From Segatella copri (lineage in GTDB: Bacteria; Bacteroidota; Bacteroidia; Bacteroidales; Bacteroidaceae): a stretch of DNA of 64,000 bases. Shown here piece after piece: positions 1-7,480 of this stretch (positions within the stretch are counted from its first letter, which is position 1; the number at the start of each line of letters is the position of its first letter). The position numbers and the translations under genes are program-made. Location: NCBI RefSeq assembly GCF_026015625.1, contig NZ_JAPDVG010000001.1, positions 1,984,001 to 2,048,000 on the forward strand, read 5' to 3'. A model generated the notes under the pieces. That model saw only the letters and a list, made by a program, of their open reading frames with translations. It was not told where the DNA came from and did not search any database.

Positions 1-846
1 GATTTTTCAAAATCAGTTTCTGAGTCAACCTCATCTATTGAATATGTTGATTTTAATGTTAGGTATGATAAGTACTCTTCCTACAGTATGTATCCTTTTA
101 TATGCTTACCTATTATGGAAACACCAATCATGCCCTATAGAATACAAAAAAGAGTTTACAATCGTGGAATTCAAGAAGATTCATTTGAAAAAATGCTTTC
201 TCGATTCATAAAAGATCCTTATGAGGTCAGATCTGATATTGGTTTGGTAAATGACAGAGACTTATGTTATGAACCCGATATTGCTATTGTTCATCAGGGA
301 CATCCTCATGTTCATATTGATATAGAGATTGACGAACCTTATTCTGTTAATAACGAACCAATTCATTATATCGAATGTGATAATGACCAAAAGAGGAATA
401 AATATTTTGTTGACCATGGGTGGATTGTTATTCGTTTTTCAGAGAGACAGATTACACTTTATCCTAAAGGTTGTTTAAAAGTAGTCGAAGATGTTTTGTC
501 ATCAATTGATTCTACGTATTTGCCTGAAAAAAAACCTTTAAATGAACAAATTGTCTCCGAAAGACATTGGTCACTTGAAGAGGCCCGTCAAATGATAGCA
601 GCAAATGAGAGGTCGAAATATTTAGGTTTAGACATTGTGCAAAAGTCTGTCCCAAATAGTGGTGAAACATTCCCAAAACAACTGACAGAATCAGAAAAAC
701 GTGTTAGAGCGGAAATAAAATCTCAGAATGAGTCAGACTTGCAAAGGGAAGAAGTACAAGAATTATCATTTTCTGCCCAAACAGGCAAAAAAGTATCTTG
801 GTGGCGAAGAATCTTGCGTTATTTTATAATGCTAAAAAATAGATAG
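1..846 (+). CDS. DUF559/Vsr-like PD-(D/E)XK nuclease-fold protein, 5' end outside the window
   Basis: The frame is open from base 1 to a TAG at 844-846, so the gene almost certainly begins upstream; the first ATG in view (position 88) is probably internal. The visible 281 residues contain a central block typical of DUF559/Vsr-type endonuclease folds: an aspartate in EPDIAI, then an acidic strand motif DIEIDEPY, then a basic helix (QKRNKYF) followed by a GWIVIRF strand. This matches the D-(E/D)xK layout in which the conserved arginine helix and the 'GxxVIRF' strand follow the catalytic acids, although the usual lysine is not obvious. The C-terminal ~100 residues are charged and low in recognisable motifs, ending in a basic WWRRILRYF segment. 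Function unknown; such domains occur in DNA repair, restriction and defence genes, but upstream context is missing. Confidence 0.6.
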   Translation, partial: DFSKSVSESTSSIEYVDFNVRYDKYSSYSMYPFICLPIMETPIMPYRIQKRVYNRGIQEDSFEKMLSRFIKDPYEVRSDIGLVNDRDLCYEPDIAIVHQGHPHVHIDIEIDEPYSVNNEPIHYIECDNDQKRNKYFVDHGWIVIRFSERQITLYPKGCLKVVEDVLSSIDSTYLPEKKPLNEQIVSERHWSLEEARQMIAANERSKYLGLDIVQKSVPNSGETFPKQLTESEKRVRAEIKSQNESDLQREEVQELSFSAQTGKKVSWWRRILRYFIMLKNR

Positions 847-912
847 AAATAAAATGTGATTTTAGGACCCCATCTTTAACATATAAACCAAGACGCAGGC
901 AGTACGAATTCA

Positions 913-957
913 AATAAAGAGTTTGACGCACATTTTCAGTGCATCAAACTCTTTATT
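913..957. terminator. Bidirectional intrinsic terminator
   Basis: A ~19-bp inverted repeat (AATAAAGAGTTTGA with GCAC, mirrored after a 7-base loop, one internal mismatch) ends in a T-run. It lies between the nuclease-like gene (plus) and the LRR gene (minus), which converge here, so it can serve both. Confidence 0.8.
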
Positions 958-978
958 TTTTATCTACAATAGTTTATT

Positions 979-2409
979 TTACTGCAACCTTGATTGTATT
1001 ATCACCAAATTTTGCAATAACCATGGTTTCTGATACAGCGCAGGATGCGGTACCGTCAACGGCAGAAGATGAGCCGATAAGCTTGCCATCAGCTGCATAA
1101 AACTTAACCACCTCGCCATTATCAAGACCCGAAATGCAGACGATGCCATCATGAGCGGAAGCCACAACGCCACGGGTTCTAGCCTGATAGATGTTGGTTG
1201 TATTTCCAGGTTGGCATTGACCCAATATAGTGTTGCCTTAGCCTTTTCGGATGCAGAATAGCCATCAGCTGTTGCATATACAGATATGTCATAAGCTGCT
1301 GAAAGAGATACATTACCGTCTTCGCAAAGTGCATCTGTAGCCATATCCTTATCACTGATAGTATAGTGATACTTTGCTCCTGCTGTTTCGCTAGAGAACT
1401 TTAATTTTCCTGCACCATAAAAGATTGATGGAGTGGCACATGGGGTAACAGGTTTATCGTCATCACCAGATTCGTTTGGATTCCAGGCAGATATATTAAT
1501 AAAATCAGAGCCGAAAGTTTTCTTAGAATCCTGAAGATATTCCGCTGGGACTTTTATTCCTATATAGTTTGACAACCCCATGCTAGAGTAATCACATGTT
1601 GGTGGTACACCTTTAAAAAAAATTGTATTAAGTTTTACACTGTTTATGAAGGTACTATATTCTCCTATCCATTTTACTGATGCGGGAATAGTAATGGAAG
1701 TCAAACTAGTGCAATACGCAAAACATAAAGAACCAATAGATGTTACGGATGCAGGAATGGTTATTGAAGTCAAACTACTGCACCCATAGAAACAAGCTTT
1801 ACTCAACGATGTTACAGATGGCGGAATGGTTATTGAAGTTAAGCTTTTGCAATCCCAAAAACAACTCCAATCCAAAGAAGTTACTGATGAGGGAATAATT
1901 ATTGAAACTAAACTACTGCAACCATAGAAACAAGCTTTACTCAACGATGTTACAGATGGCGGAATGGTTATTGAAGTTAAGCTTTTGCAATCCCAAAAAC
2001 AACTCCAATCCAAAGAAGTTACTGATGAGGGAATAATTATTGAAACTAAACTACTGCAACCATAGAAACATTCATACCCCAATGATGTAACAGATGAAGA
2101 AATGACTATAGAAGTTAAGCTACCACATTCCTTGAAGCAACGAACACCAATTACCGTTACAGTTGAAGGAATTGTGATGGAACTCAAGTTATAACAGGCA
2201 CTAAAACATTCTGCTCCTAAAGTTACAACAGAATATTCCGCTCCATCTGTGCCTTTTATTTTTCCAGGAACAACAATATCTCCAGCATATTTTCCATTCG
2301 TTTTAGGTATGAGTATTGCTGTCTTTGTCTCTGAATCTAATTTGTAATTTAGACCATCTATTTCTTCAGCAAATGCACTACTAGTGGTCAGAACGAGCAT
2401 AACCACCAT
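979..2409 (-). CDS. BspA-like leucine-rich-repeat surface protein (LRR_5), C-terminus frameshifted
   Basis: Residues ~1-15 form a short hydrophobic signal (ending SAFA-EE). Residues ~60-290 are LRR_5 repeats of 23 residues, for example LTSITIPASVTSIGSLCFAYC, as in BspA-like adhesins. After residue ~330 comes a domain ending YWVNANLE. In the frame shown, the last ~70 residues are not protein-like, while the overlapping frame ending at 974 reads TNIYQARTRGV and then a type IX-secretion-like tail (AADGKLIGSS..., NTIKVAV). One extra A in the A-run at 1203-1205 would join them, giving LENTTNIYQ. So the gene carries a one-base deletion (or a read error) that removes the sorting tail. The start is uncertain: the frame stays open upstream of 2409 with no ATG, and the signal lacks the usual basic residues. 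Likely role: surface adhesin. Confidence 0.75.
   Translation of the reverse strand: MVVMLVLTTSSAFAEEIDGLNYKLDSETKTAILIPKTNGKYAGDIVVPGKIKGTDGAEYSVVTLGAECFSACYNLSSITIPSTVTVIGVRCFKECGSLTSIVISSSVTSLGYECFYGCSSLVSIIIPSSVTSLDWSCFWDCKSLTSITIPPSVTSLSKACFYGCSSLVSIIIPSSVTSLDWSCFWDCKSLTSITIPPSVTSLSKACFYGCSSLTSITIPASVTSIGSLCFAYCTSLTSITIPASVKWIGEYSTFINSVKLNTIFFKGVPPTCDYSSMGLSNYIGIKVPAEYLQDSKKTFGSDFINISAWNPNESGDDDKPVTPCATPSIFYGAGKLKFSSETAGAKYHYTISDKDMATDALCEDGNVSLSAAYDISVYATADGYSASEKAKATLYWVNANLEIQPTSIRLEPVALWLPLMMASSAFRVLIMARWLSFMQLMASLSAHLLPLTVPHPALYQKPWLLQNLVIIQSRLQ
1784..2059 (-). repeat. Perfect 138-bp tandem duplication inside the LRR gene
   Basis: Two identical 138-bp units (1784-1921 and 1922-2059) encode 46 residues each, i.e. 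two LRR repeats (ACFYGCSSL... DWSCFWDCKSL...). Identity at the DNA level with no silent change shows a very recent duplication; the flanking repeats are diverged. Confidence 0.9.
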
Positions 2410-2913
2410 AATAATAAAGCTCTTAAAAGAGTTGTGGGCTGATAGGCTTAGCCTGTCCGTTTTTAAACGTAAAATGTCCCATAAATAAATATTTTACTAA
2501 TTCAACAATATCAGATTATTCAATAACGAATATCCAAATGGTTGGATTGAATGTTGACATAATATATTTTTCCAATACCATAAGTATACCTCGATTCCCA
2601 ACTTGTTCCCAGAAGTTGCATTAGTAACTAAATTTAAATGAAATGGCGTGGGACTATTGTTCTGTCGCCGAAATAGAGGTTGTGGAAAGACCTTTCAACT
2701 AGCAACTAACAATAGCCCACGCCAAAAGGTATATCGATACCTTCCCCTTAAAGAGAAAAGAATACAATAATCCCCTAGCGTGAGCCGTATTGCAGTTCGT
2801 CATAGTTGAATTTTGAAATTTCCACATCTCTATTTCAAGACTAACGTTCAATACGCTCATTCATTTGAGTCTTCATCGCAGCCATTCTTTTCCGTCTACT
2901 CCAACTCTGACCG
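2410..2913 (-). promoter_or_regulatory. ~500-base structured leader upstream of the LRR gene
   Basis: The promoter at 2914-2945 would give a leader of about 500 bases before the LRR start. On the minus strand it contains an 11-codon ORF (MKTQMNERIER, 2841-2876), a 42-codon ORF (2699-2827), and three related segments. Segment A (2765-2787) contains GGGGATTATTGT. Segment B (2708-2723) is GGCGTGGGCTATTGTT. Segment C (2645-2661) reads AACAATAGTCCCACGCC. C pairs almost perfectly with B (one bulge) and can also pair for ~11 bp with A, so two mutually exclusive hairpins are possible. That layout is what an attenuator or riboregulator would show, but it may also be a repeat element; function is inference. 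Confidence 0.4.
2699..2827 (-). CDS. Possible 42-residue small membrane peptide in the LRR leader
   Basis: Starts ATGTGGAAATTT and ends at TAG (2699-2701). The peptide begins MWKFQNSTMTNC and ends in a hydrophobic stretch VSIYLLAWAIVSC after a basic FKGK. A weak GA-rich stretch precedes the start. The same frame continues open for 14 codons after the stop (LKGLSTTSISATEQ). It could be a real small protein, a regulatory leader peptide, or a chance frame within a repeated element; sequence alone cannot decide. Confidence 0.25.
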   Translation of the reverse strand: MWKFQNSTMTNCNTAHARGLLYSFLFKGKVSIYLLAWAIVSC

Positions 2914-2945
2914 CAAAAGTAAGCAATATTCTTGATACTGCCAAA
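2914..2945 (-). promoter_or_regulatory. Bacteroidetes-type promoter for the LRR leader
   Basis: On the minus strand TTTG (2942-2945) is followed after 20 bases by TACTTTTG (2914-2921), matching the -33/-7 consensus. It points toward the LRR gene at 2409 and no other minus-strand gene lies between. Confidence 0.6.
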
Positions 2946-3001
2946 CTTTTAGCCACTTTTTTATCGGAAGAACTTGATTTTTCTGAAAAGGATAAGAAAA
3001 A

Positions 3002-3070
3002 GGCATCGGATGGCGCCACTGCCAAAAAGATAGCACTTCCACATTCCTATTTCATGACGGCTCCGATGCC
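3002..3070. repeat. Inverted repeat, possible long hairpin
   Basis: GGCATCGGA (3002-3010) and TCCGATGCC (3062-3070) are perfect 9-base arms around a ~51-base loop. Read on the minus strand the second arm is followed by a T-rich stretch, so it could terminate transcription entering from the HicB-like module. Confidence 0.4.
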
Positions 3071-3185
3071 TATATACCTCAAACTTTTCTATCCTCCAAA
3101 TATCAAAACCTACCTTGTATGAAATGCCATTCTGTATGTATCAAATGACAAAGAGGAGGCGTCATAAGTCTAAATTACAGTTGGC

Positions 3186-3269
3186 GCATAACAGTTGACC
3201 TACGCATGCACATCACCTGTTGTGCAAACGCATATCAGCTGATATGCAAGCGCACAACAGCTGTTGTGC
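3186..3269. repeat. Array of 18-bp palindromes at exact 22-bp pitch (array 1)
   Basis: Units begin at 3208, 3230 and 3252, with a degenerate one at 3186: pitch 22 bp, spacers ~4 bp. Unit 3 is GCATATCAGCTGATATGC and unit 4 GCACAACAGCTGTTGTGC, both perfect palindromes. They differ at several arm positions, each matched by a compensating change in the other arm. Unit 2 is imperfect. Covariation says the dyad symmetry itself is kept. Two helical turns per unit would place bound dimers on one face of the DNA. Confidence 0.85.
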
Positions 3270-3427
3270 GACCGGAGATACTAACTAACTCAAAAACATA
3301 TACTATCTTTTCTAACAACTTATACTATGTTTTCCAACAACATATCAGCAACATTCCAACAAACAAAAAAGGGTGAATCATTAACTTATGACACACCCTC
3401 TTTGTTAAATCAGACACACAATTGATC

Positions 3428-3661
3428 TTATCTTATAATATTATACTCAAACTCATAATCCCCATTCTTCAGCCATTCGGGAACATCTTCCCCAATTTCC
3501 ATAAGGCCTTCAATATGAAACTCCAGACTTTCCTTTGCCTCCTTTTGCAAAGCTTCAAAAGTTGGCGCTGTAAAAACCACCGCTCCAGGTACATTACTAC
3601 CAAGAGAACCGCCATAATTTCTGTCGCACCACGCAACGTCAACAATAACCTTTTCCATCAT
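3428..3661 (-). CDS. HicB-like antitoxin-family protein
   Basis: A 77-residue protein with the HicB partial-RNase-H-like pattern: an opening strand (VIVDVAWCDRNYGGSL), a loop with VPGAVVFTAPTFEALQKEAKESLEFHIEGL, and WLKNGDYEFEY near the end. The family usually neutralises an mRNA-cleaving HicA toxin and represses its own operon through a C-terminal DNA-binding part. That C-terminal domain is absent here, and no HicA lies beside it. The gene starts 3 bases after the stop of a 47-residue ORF (3665-3808), so the two are co-translated. ATG 3661 is followed directly by another ATG. Role as an antitoxin is family inference; a partner must be the small ORF or lie elsewhere. Confidence 0.7.
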   Translation of the reverse strand: MMEKVIVDVAWCDRNYGGSLGSNVPGAVVFTAPTFEALQKEAKESLEFHIEGLMEIGEDVPEWLKNGDYEFEYNIIR

Positions 3662-3664
3662 GTA

Positions 3665-3808
3665 CTACTTTAAATTTTCCAAATCTCCCCGTTCAAGACA
3701 GCTATTTCTTGCCAAGGTTTCTAGCTTTTCAACCATCTTACGCTTGGTTTCCTTAGAAGCATTCCAACGGCGCAACGCTTCTTCTCTTGTTAACTTTGTT
3801 GTATTCAT
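3665..3808 (-). CDS. 47-residue basic/helical protein, partner of the HicB-like gene
   Basis: Starts ATGAATACAACAAAG with a strong GGAGGA ribosome site nine bases upstream, which is unusual in this window and supports translation. The peptide begins MNTTKLTREEALRRWNASKE and ends EDL-type residues then LENLK; it is rich in Lys, Arg and Glu and should be helical. It is not HicA (no dsRBD-like GxxH motif). Its stop lies 3 bases before the HicB-like start. Function unknown; it could be a second antitoxin component or a small toxin. Confidence 0.6.
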   Translation of the reverse strand: MNTTKLTREEALRRWNASKETKRKMVEKLETLARNSCLERGDLENLK

Positions 3809-4282
3809 TCTTTATTCCTCCTTTTTTTAGTTCAAATTACAATTGCAAAAATACCTCCCGTCAATATTTATAACCAAAATTCATATACCTGCAAGTTTTG
3901 AATCTAGCGATAAAAACAAGAGGATTGAGAGGCTGGAAATCCTTGTTTTCTGCTCTATATTAAGAATAAGACCTATAGTTGTACGACTATAAAGTTACAG
4001 TTGTACGACTATACATGCTATGGTTGTACAACTGTAGAATTATGGTTGTACAACTATAGGGGTTATAGTCGTACAACTATAGATTTTCCTCAACGGTACC
4101 ATCTTGTCAAGAAATCACAAATATCTGATTATCAACGAGTTTCTATTCTCCTCATATTTGTGATATTCTCAAAGAAACAATAAGCATCTGAAAATACGAG
4201 AATCTCAGGCAAGCTAATGTAAAAAAGTTTCATTCTTAACAACGCCACATCACTACATCTTCGGGATATTCTTACGGATTAC
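3809..4282. other. Gene-free stretch containing palindrome array 2
   Basis: AT-rich and without a credible coding frame. It holds the five-unit palindrome array at 3974-4081 and otherwise nothing recognisable; the plus-strand 60-codon frame at 4001-4183 runs through the array and is not protein-like. Confidence 0.6.
3974..4081. repeat. Array of five 18-bp palindromes at 22-23 bp pitch (array 2)
   Basis: Units start at 3974, 3996, 4019, 4041 and 4064. The consensus is TATAGTTGTACAACTATA, a perfect 18-bp palindrome; individual copies carry one or two changes (for example GTACG for GTACA, TATGG for TATAG), several of which still pair as G-U in RNA. Spacers are 4-5 bp. The architecture equals array 1 (3186-3269) but the sequence is unrelated. 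It lies 166 bp upstream of the small-ORF/HicB-like module. Confidence 0.85.
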
Positions 4283-5869
4283 TTACTTCATTTTCCACCC
4301 ATCAATGGTTCCCGTCTTCGACGAGAAGTTGCAGCCTATCTGATAAATCTTTCTGCCATCTGCTGCATATTCCCTGGCATAGCCCATATCCTCTATCTGC
4401 TTCAGAGCTTCCTCTGCCGAACCATCACGCTTGAACTCGAAGATGTAGATATAGTTCGGAGTCTCAACCACACAATCTACCCTACCTTCGCTTTGCTGCT
4501 TTTCGATGAAGACCGTGAAGCAGCTGATCATTCTCAATACGAGATAAAAGGTGTATTGGAAGTAACGTTCCTTCTCGCGTTCATCGTCCTTACGACGCTG
4601 GTTATAAGGAATGCTGGCAAAGAAGGAAGTCATCAGATTCTCCAACTGATGGCAATCTCCCTTCGACATCACATCTACTACCTGAATAATCCAGGCATCC
4701 GTTGACTTCGATGGCTTCAGATAACTGGAAGCTACCAACGTCAGGAAACCGCTCCTCACTTCATCATTCGGGAAATCCAGAAGATAGGAATCGGTATCCA
4801 TATTCCAATCTTTAATGGTGAGATAACCGCTCTGATAAATCATAGGCAACGGTGCTTCCACATCTGCCTTGTAGTCGATAAAACTACTCGTAGGATAAAA
4901 CCTGTTCACCATCTCATTAATGTTCTCATCAAAATGAGACAATAGGCGAACCAGATAAGTTGGCGAACCGGTGCGGAACCAATAATCTGCCAGGATCTTC
5001 TTACTCAAAGCATTCAAGATGCTGAAAGGATTATAGATATCAAGCATATTGGGACTGAAGTGATAACCATCAAACTTCCTCTTCAGTTTGTATTTCATCC
5101 CTTCCTCCGTCGTCTTGTATCTCACGGCCATCGCCTTGATTTGTTCATCAAAGGTAGAATACAATTCATCTTCCGTAATTCCACAAAGTGCCTCGTAATG
5201 CTCGTCCATACTGATGTCGTTAGGCTGATTGAAACCACTGAACACGCTTACCTGCGAGAACTTTGTGACACCCGTGAGTAAAACAAACTGCAGGTCATCA
5301 TCAGCTTCCTTAAACACAGAATATACGCCTTTGAGCAGATTACGATTATAATCCTCCAAAGTCATCTTTCCATATTCATTCTGCACAGAAATATCCATAT
5401 CCATCACATCAAGCAAAGGCTTGTCATATTCATCAATGAGTACGACAGCTCTCATTCCTGTTTTCTTATGAGCATTCCCTAACACAGCCTTAAAGCGACT
5501 ACCTAAAGTCTCGGCCAACTCCTCACGCCCATAGATACGTTCTGCCATGGCAACAAACTCCTCCAACACTTTGTCTAACGCATAAGGCTCTACAAAGTTT
5601 TGACCACCAAAAGAAAGATGAAACACAGGATATTGCTTCCACTCCTTCTCCAGCTTGTCGATGGCAAGCCCTTTAAAAAGTTCCTTCTTACCCTCGAAAT
5701 AGCATTTCAAGGTAGATACGAGCAACGACTTTCCGAATCGTCTAGGACGACACAGAAAGTATATTTTACCATTAGTCACTAAGTCATAGACCAATGCCGT
5801 CTTATCGAGATAAACATAATCACCTTCTATGATTTGTTCGAAGTCTTGTATTCCTATAGGATATTTCAT
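4283..5869 (-). CDS. AAA-ATPase-like protein with C-terminal PD-(D/E)XK nuclease domain
   Basis: A 528-residue protein of the large Bacteroidetes 'AAA-ATPase-like plus PDDEXK_9' family (PF09820/PF08011 type). The N-terminus (YPIGIQDFEQII...YVYLDKT) is diagnostic. Walker A lies at residues 41-50 (RPRRFGKSLL) and Walker B at 141-150 (AVVLIDEYDK). The C-terminal nuclease motif shows D465 (GRVDC) and E478-F-K480 (IFEFKRDG), so both halves appear intact. The family is multicopy in gut Bacteroidales and has no settled function; mobile-element or defence roles have been suggested. It has its own promoter and sits alone, divergent from the symporter. Confidence 0.9.
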   Translation of the reverse strand: MKYPIGIQDFEQIIEGDYVYLDKTALVYDLVTNGKIYFLCRPRRFGKSLLVSTLKCYFEGKKELFKGLAIDKLEKEWKQYPVFHLSFGGQNFVEPYALDKVLEEFVAMAERIYGREELAETLGSRFKAVLGNAHKKTGMRAVVLIDEYDKPLLDVMDMDISVQNEYGKMTLEDYNRNLLKGVYSVFKEADDDLQFVLLTGVTKFSQVSVFSGFNQPNDISMDEHYEALCGITEDELYSTFDEQIKAMAVRYKTTEEGMKYKLKRKFDGYHFSPNMLDIYNPFSILNALSKKILADYWFRTGSPTYLVRLLSHFDENINEMVNRFYPTSSFIDYKADVEAPLPMIYQSGYLTIKDWNMDTDSYLLDFPNDEVRSGFLTLVASSYLKPSKSTDAWIIQVVDVMSKGDCHQLENLMTSFFASIPYNQRRKDDEREKERYFQYTFYLVLRMISCFTVFIEKQQSEGRVDCVVETPNYIYIFEFKRDGSAEEALKQIEDMGYAREYAADGRKIYQIGCNFSSKTGTIDGWKMK

Positions 5870-5895
5870 ATTGCTGCCTTTTTAAATTCTTTCGG

Positions 5896-5926
5896 CAAAG
5901 TTACAAAAAATAATGATACAAGCAAA
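5896..5926 (-). promoter_or_regulatory. Promoter of the AAA-ATPase gene
   Basis: Minus-strand TTTG (5923-5926), exactly 19 bases, then TAACTTTG (5896-5903): a perfect Bacteroidetes -33/-7 arrangement, 27 bases from the ATG. Confidence 0.8.
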
Positions 5927-5979
5927 GGAATAGCCCGAAAAAAATAACGAGATTGCAAAATACCATATTTGTGGGATTG

Positions 5980-6007
5980 TTGACAAGGAAAAAAAATAAT
6001 ACCTTTG
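5980..6007 (+). promoter_or_regulatory. Promoter of the symporter gene
   Basis: TACCTTTG at 6000-6007 is a consensus -7 element; TTG-containing candidates for -33 lie at 5977-5982. It is back-to-back with the AAA-ATPase promoter. Confidence 0.65.
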
Positions 6008-6033
6008 CCTTTTGAAAATAATAGTTTAAAATC

Positions 6034-7326
6034 ATGGTAGAAACAATGAATAATATTGGAAATAGACAGCCAGATAGCAATGCTGGCTGCAGTAAGCAAA
6101 AAGGAGTGAAGAATAAGCAAACCCGGCAGCTGGTACTATGGATTGGCGCTTTGATAGTAGGCGCCATCTTGGGGATATTCGGCATCAGCTGGCTGGATGG
6201 TCTGATGAACTTCATAGCCACGGTCTATACCCGCTTATTCCAGCTTCTGGCAGTACCAACCATAGCCTTGGCAGTTATCACAACCCTGGCATCCTTGGGC
6301 AACCAGGCAGATACCGGTAAGATATTCCGCCACGCCATCACCTACACCCTGCTCACAACGATAGCAGCTGCAGCAGTGGGACTGGTGCTCTACAACATCG
6401 TTTCTCCAGGCAATTTACCTACAGCCTTGGTACAGAGCGGTATGGCGGATGTTCCCCAAAAGCTGGGAGAAACCAGCTATTATGACCATATTCTTGGGGT
6501 AATACCCAACAACATCATCAAGCCGTTTGCCGAAGGAAATGTACTCTCTATATTGATTTTGGCGGCAGCAGCAGGTATTGCTTTGGCCAAGATGCCATCA
6601 AGCGATAAGAAAGAAGTCGTGATGAAGGGATTGTTTGGATTACAGGATTTGCTCTTCATGCTGATTCATGGATTAATCTGGGCTCTGCCTCTGGGTATCG
6701 TTGCCTTTGCAGCACAACTCTCAGCCCAGTTCTCTGCGGGTATCGTGATGGCTTCTCTAGGAAAGTACGTAGCTGTTATCCTGGGAGGTAATGTCATTCA
6801 ATTCTTCATCATCCTCCCGCTCTTCCTCTTGGCAAGAGGCTTGAATCCTGTGCGTACACTGGGCAAGATGATGCCGGCAGTATTAATGGCTCTGTTTACA
6901 AAGAGTTCTGCTGCTACGTTGCCGGTAACGATGCAGACAGCAGAAGACAGGCTGGGAGTTTCCAATCAGGTTTCCCGCTTCGTATTACCTATCTGTACTA
7001 CCATCAACATGAATGGTTGCGCTGCATTTATCCTCGTAACCTCCTTATTCCTGATGCAAAATGGAGGAATGCCTTTACCTTGGACTACGATGATTCTCTG
7101 GCTCTTCATTTCAGTTATCTCAGCAGTGGGTAATGCAGGAGTACCGATGGGATGTTATTTCCTTACCCTATCTCTGATGTCCGGTATCAATGCTCCTATC
7201 GGCATCATGGGCATCATCCTGCCAATCTATACCATTATCGACATGATTGAAACGGCAGAAAACGTATGGTCTGATTCCTGTGTCTGTGCCATGGTGGATA
7301 AGGACTTGAAGAAAGAGTCCACTTGA
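6034..7326 (+). CDS. Dicarboxylate/amino-acid:cation symporter (DAACS family)
   Basis: A 430-residue inner-membrane carrier of the SLC1/GltP/DctA type, importing glutamate, aspartate or C4-dicarboxylates with H+ or Na+. After a polar ~30-residue leader come eight or so hydrophobic segments. Family signatures are present: the serine-rich hairpin TKSSAATLPVTM (residues ~289-300), the substrate-binding TM7 motif TINMNGCA, and the second hairpin region around SAVGNAGVPMG. The leader up to the first membrane helix is long; a second ATG at 6046 is an equally possible start. Single-gene unit between its own promoter and the terminator at 7434-7465. Exact substrate cannot be told from sequence. Confidence 0.9.
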   Translation: MVETMNNIGNRQPDSNAGCSKQKGVKNKQTRQLVLWIGALIVGAILGIFGISWLDGLMNFIATVYTRLFQLLAVPTIALAVITTLASLGNQADTGKIFRHAITYTLLTTIAAAAVGLVLYNIVSPGNLPTALVQSGMADVPQKLGETSYYDHILGVIPNNIIKPFAEGNVLSILILAAAAGIALAKMPSSDKKEVVMKGLFGLQDLLFMLIHGLIWALPLGIVAFAAQLSAQFSAGIVMASLGKYVAVILGGNVIQFFIILPLFLLARGLNPVRTLGKMMPAVLMALFTKSSAATLPVTMQTAEDRLGVSNQVSRFVLPICTTINMNGCAAFILVTSLFLMQNGGMPLPWTTMILWLFISVISAVGNAGVPMGCYFLTLSLMSGINAPIGIMGIILPIYTIIDMIETAENVWSDSCVCAMVDKDLKKEST

Positions 7327-7433
7327 AAAAAAAGACGATGTTAAGCACATTGAGGTAAAGTAATCACTCATAACGTGCTAAGCAGCTTTCTGGATGACAT
7401 TTCATTGCACCCTAGAAAATAATTAAAACGGAG

Positions 7434-7465
7434 GGCTAGTCCTGGTAATGGACTAGCCTTTTTTT
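7434..7465 (+). terminator. Intrinsic terminator of the symporter gene
   Basis: GGCTAGTCC, a 7-base loop and GGACTAGCC form a perfect 9-bp stem followed by seven T. Confidence 0.9.
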
Positions 7466-7480
7466 GTACCTTTGGGGTCA

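Noticed and set aside
2640..2730. Insertion-sequence terminal repeats
   Set aside because: The inverted arms enclose only ~46 bases and no transposase or target duplication is visible.
2865..3122. 85-codon plus-strand frame
   Set aside because: It crosses the minus-strand promoter and the 3002-3070 inverted repeat, lacks a ribosome site and has no protein-like domain.
3186..4081. CRISPR array
   Set aside because: The repeats are 18-bp palindromes with spacers of only 4-5 bp, and no cas gene is present.
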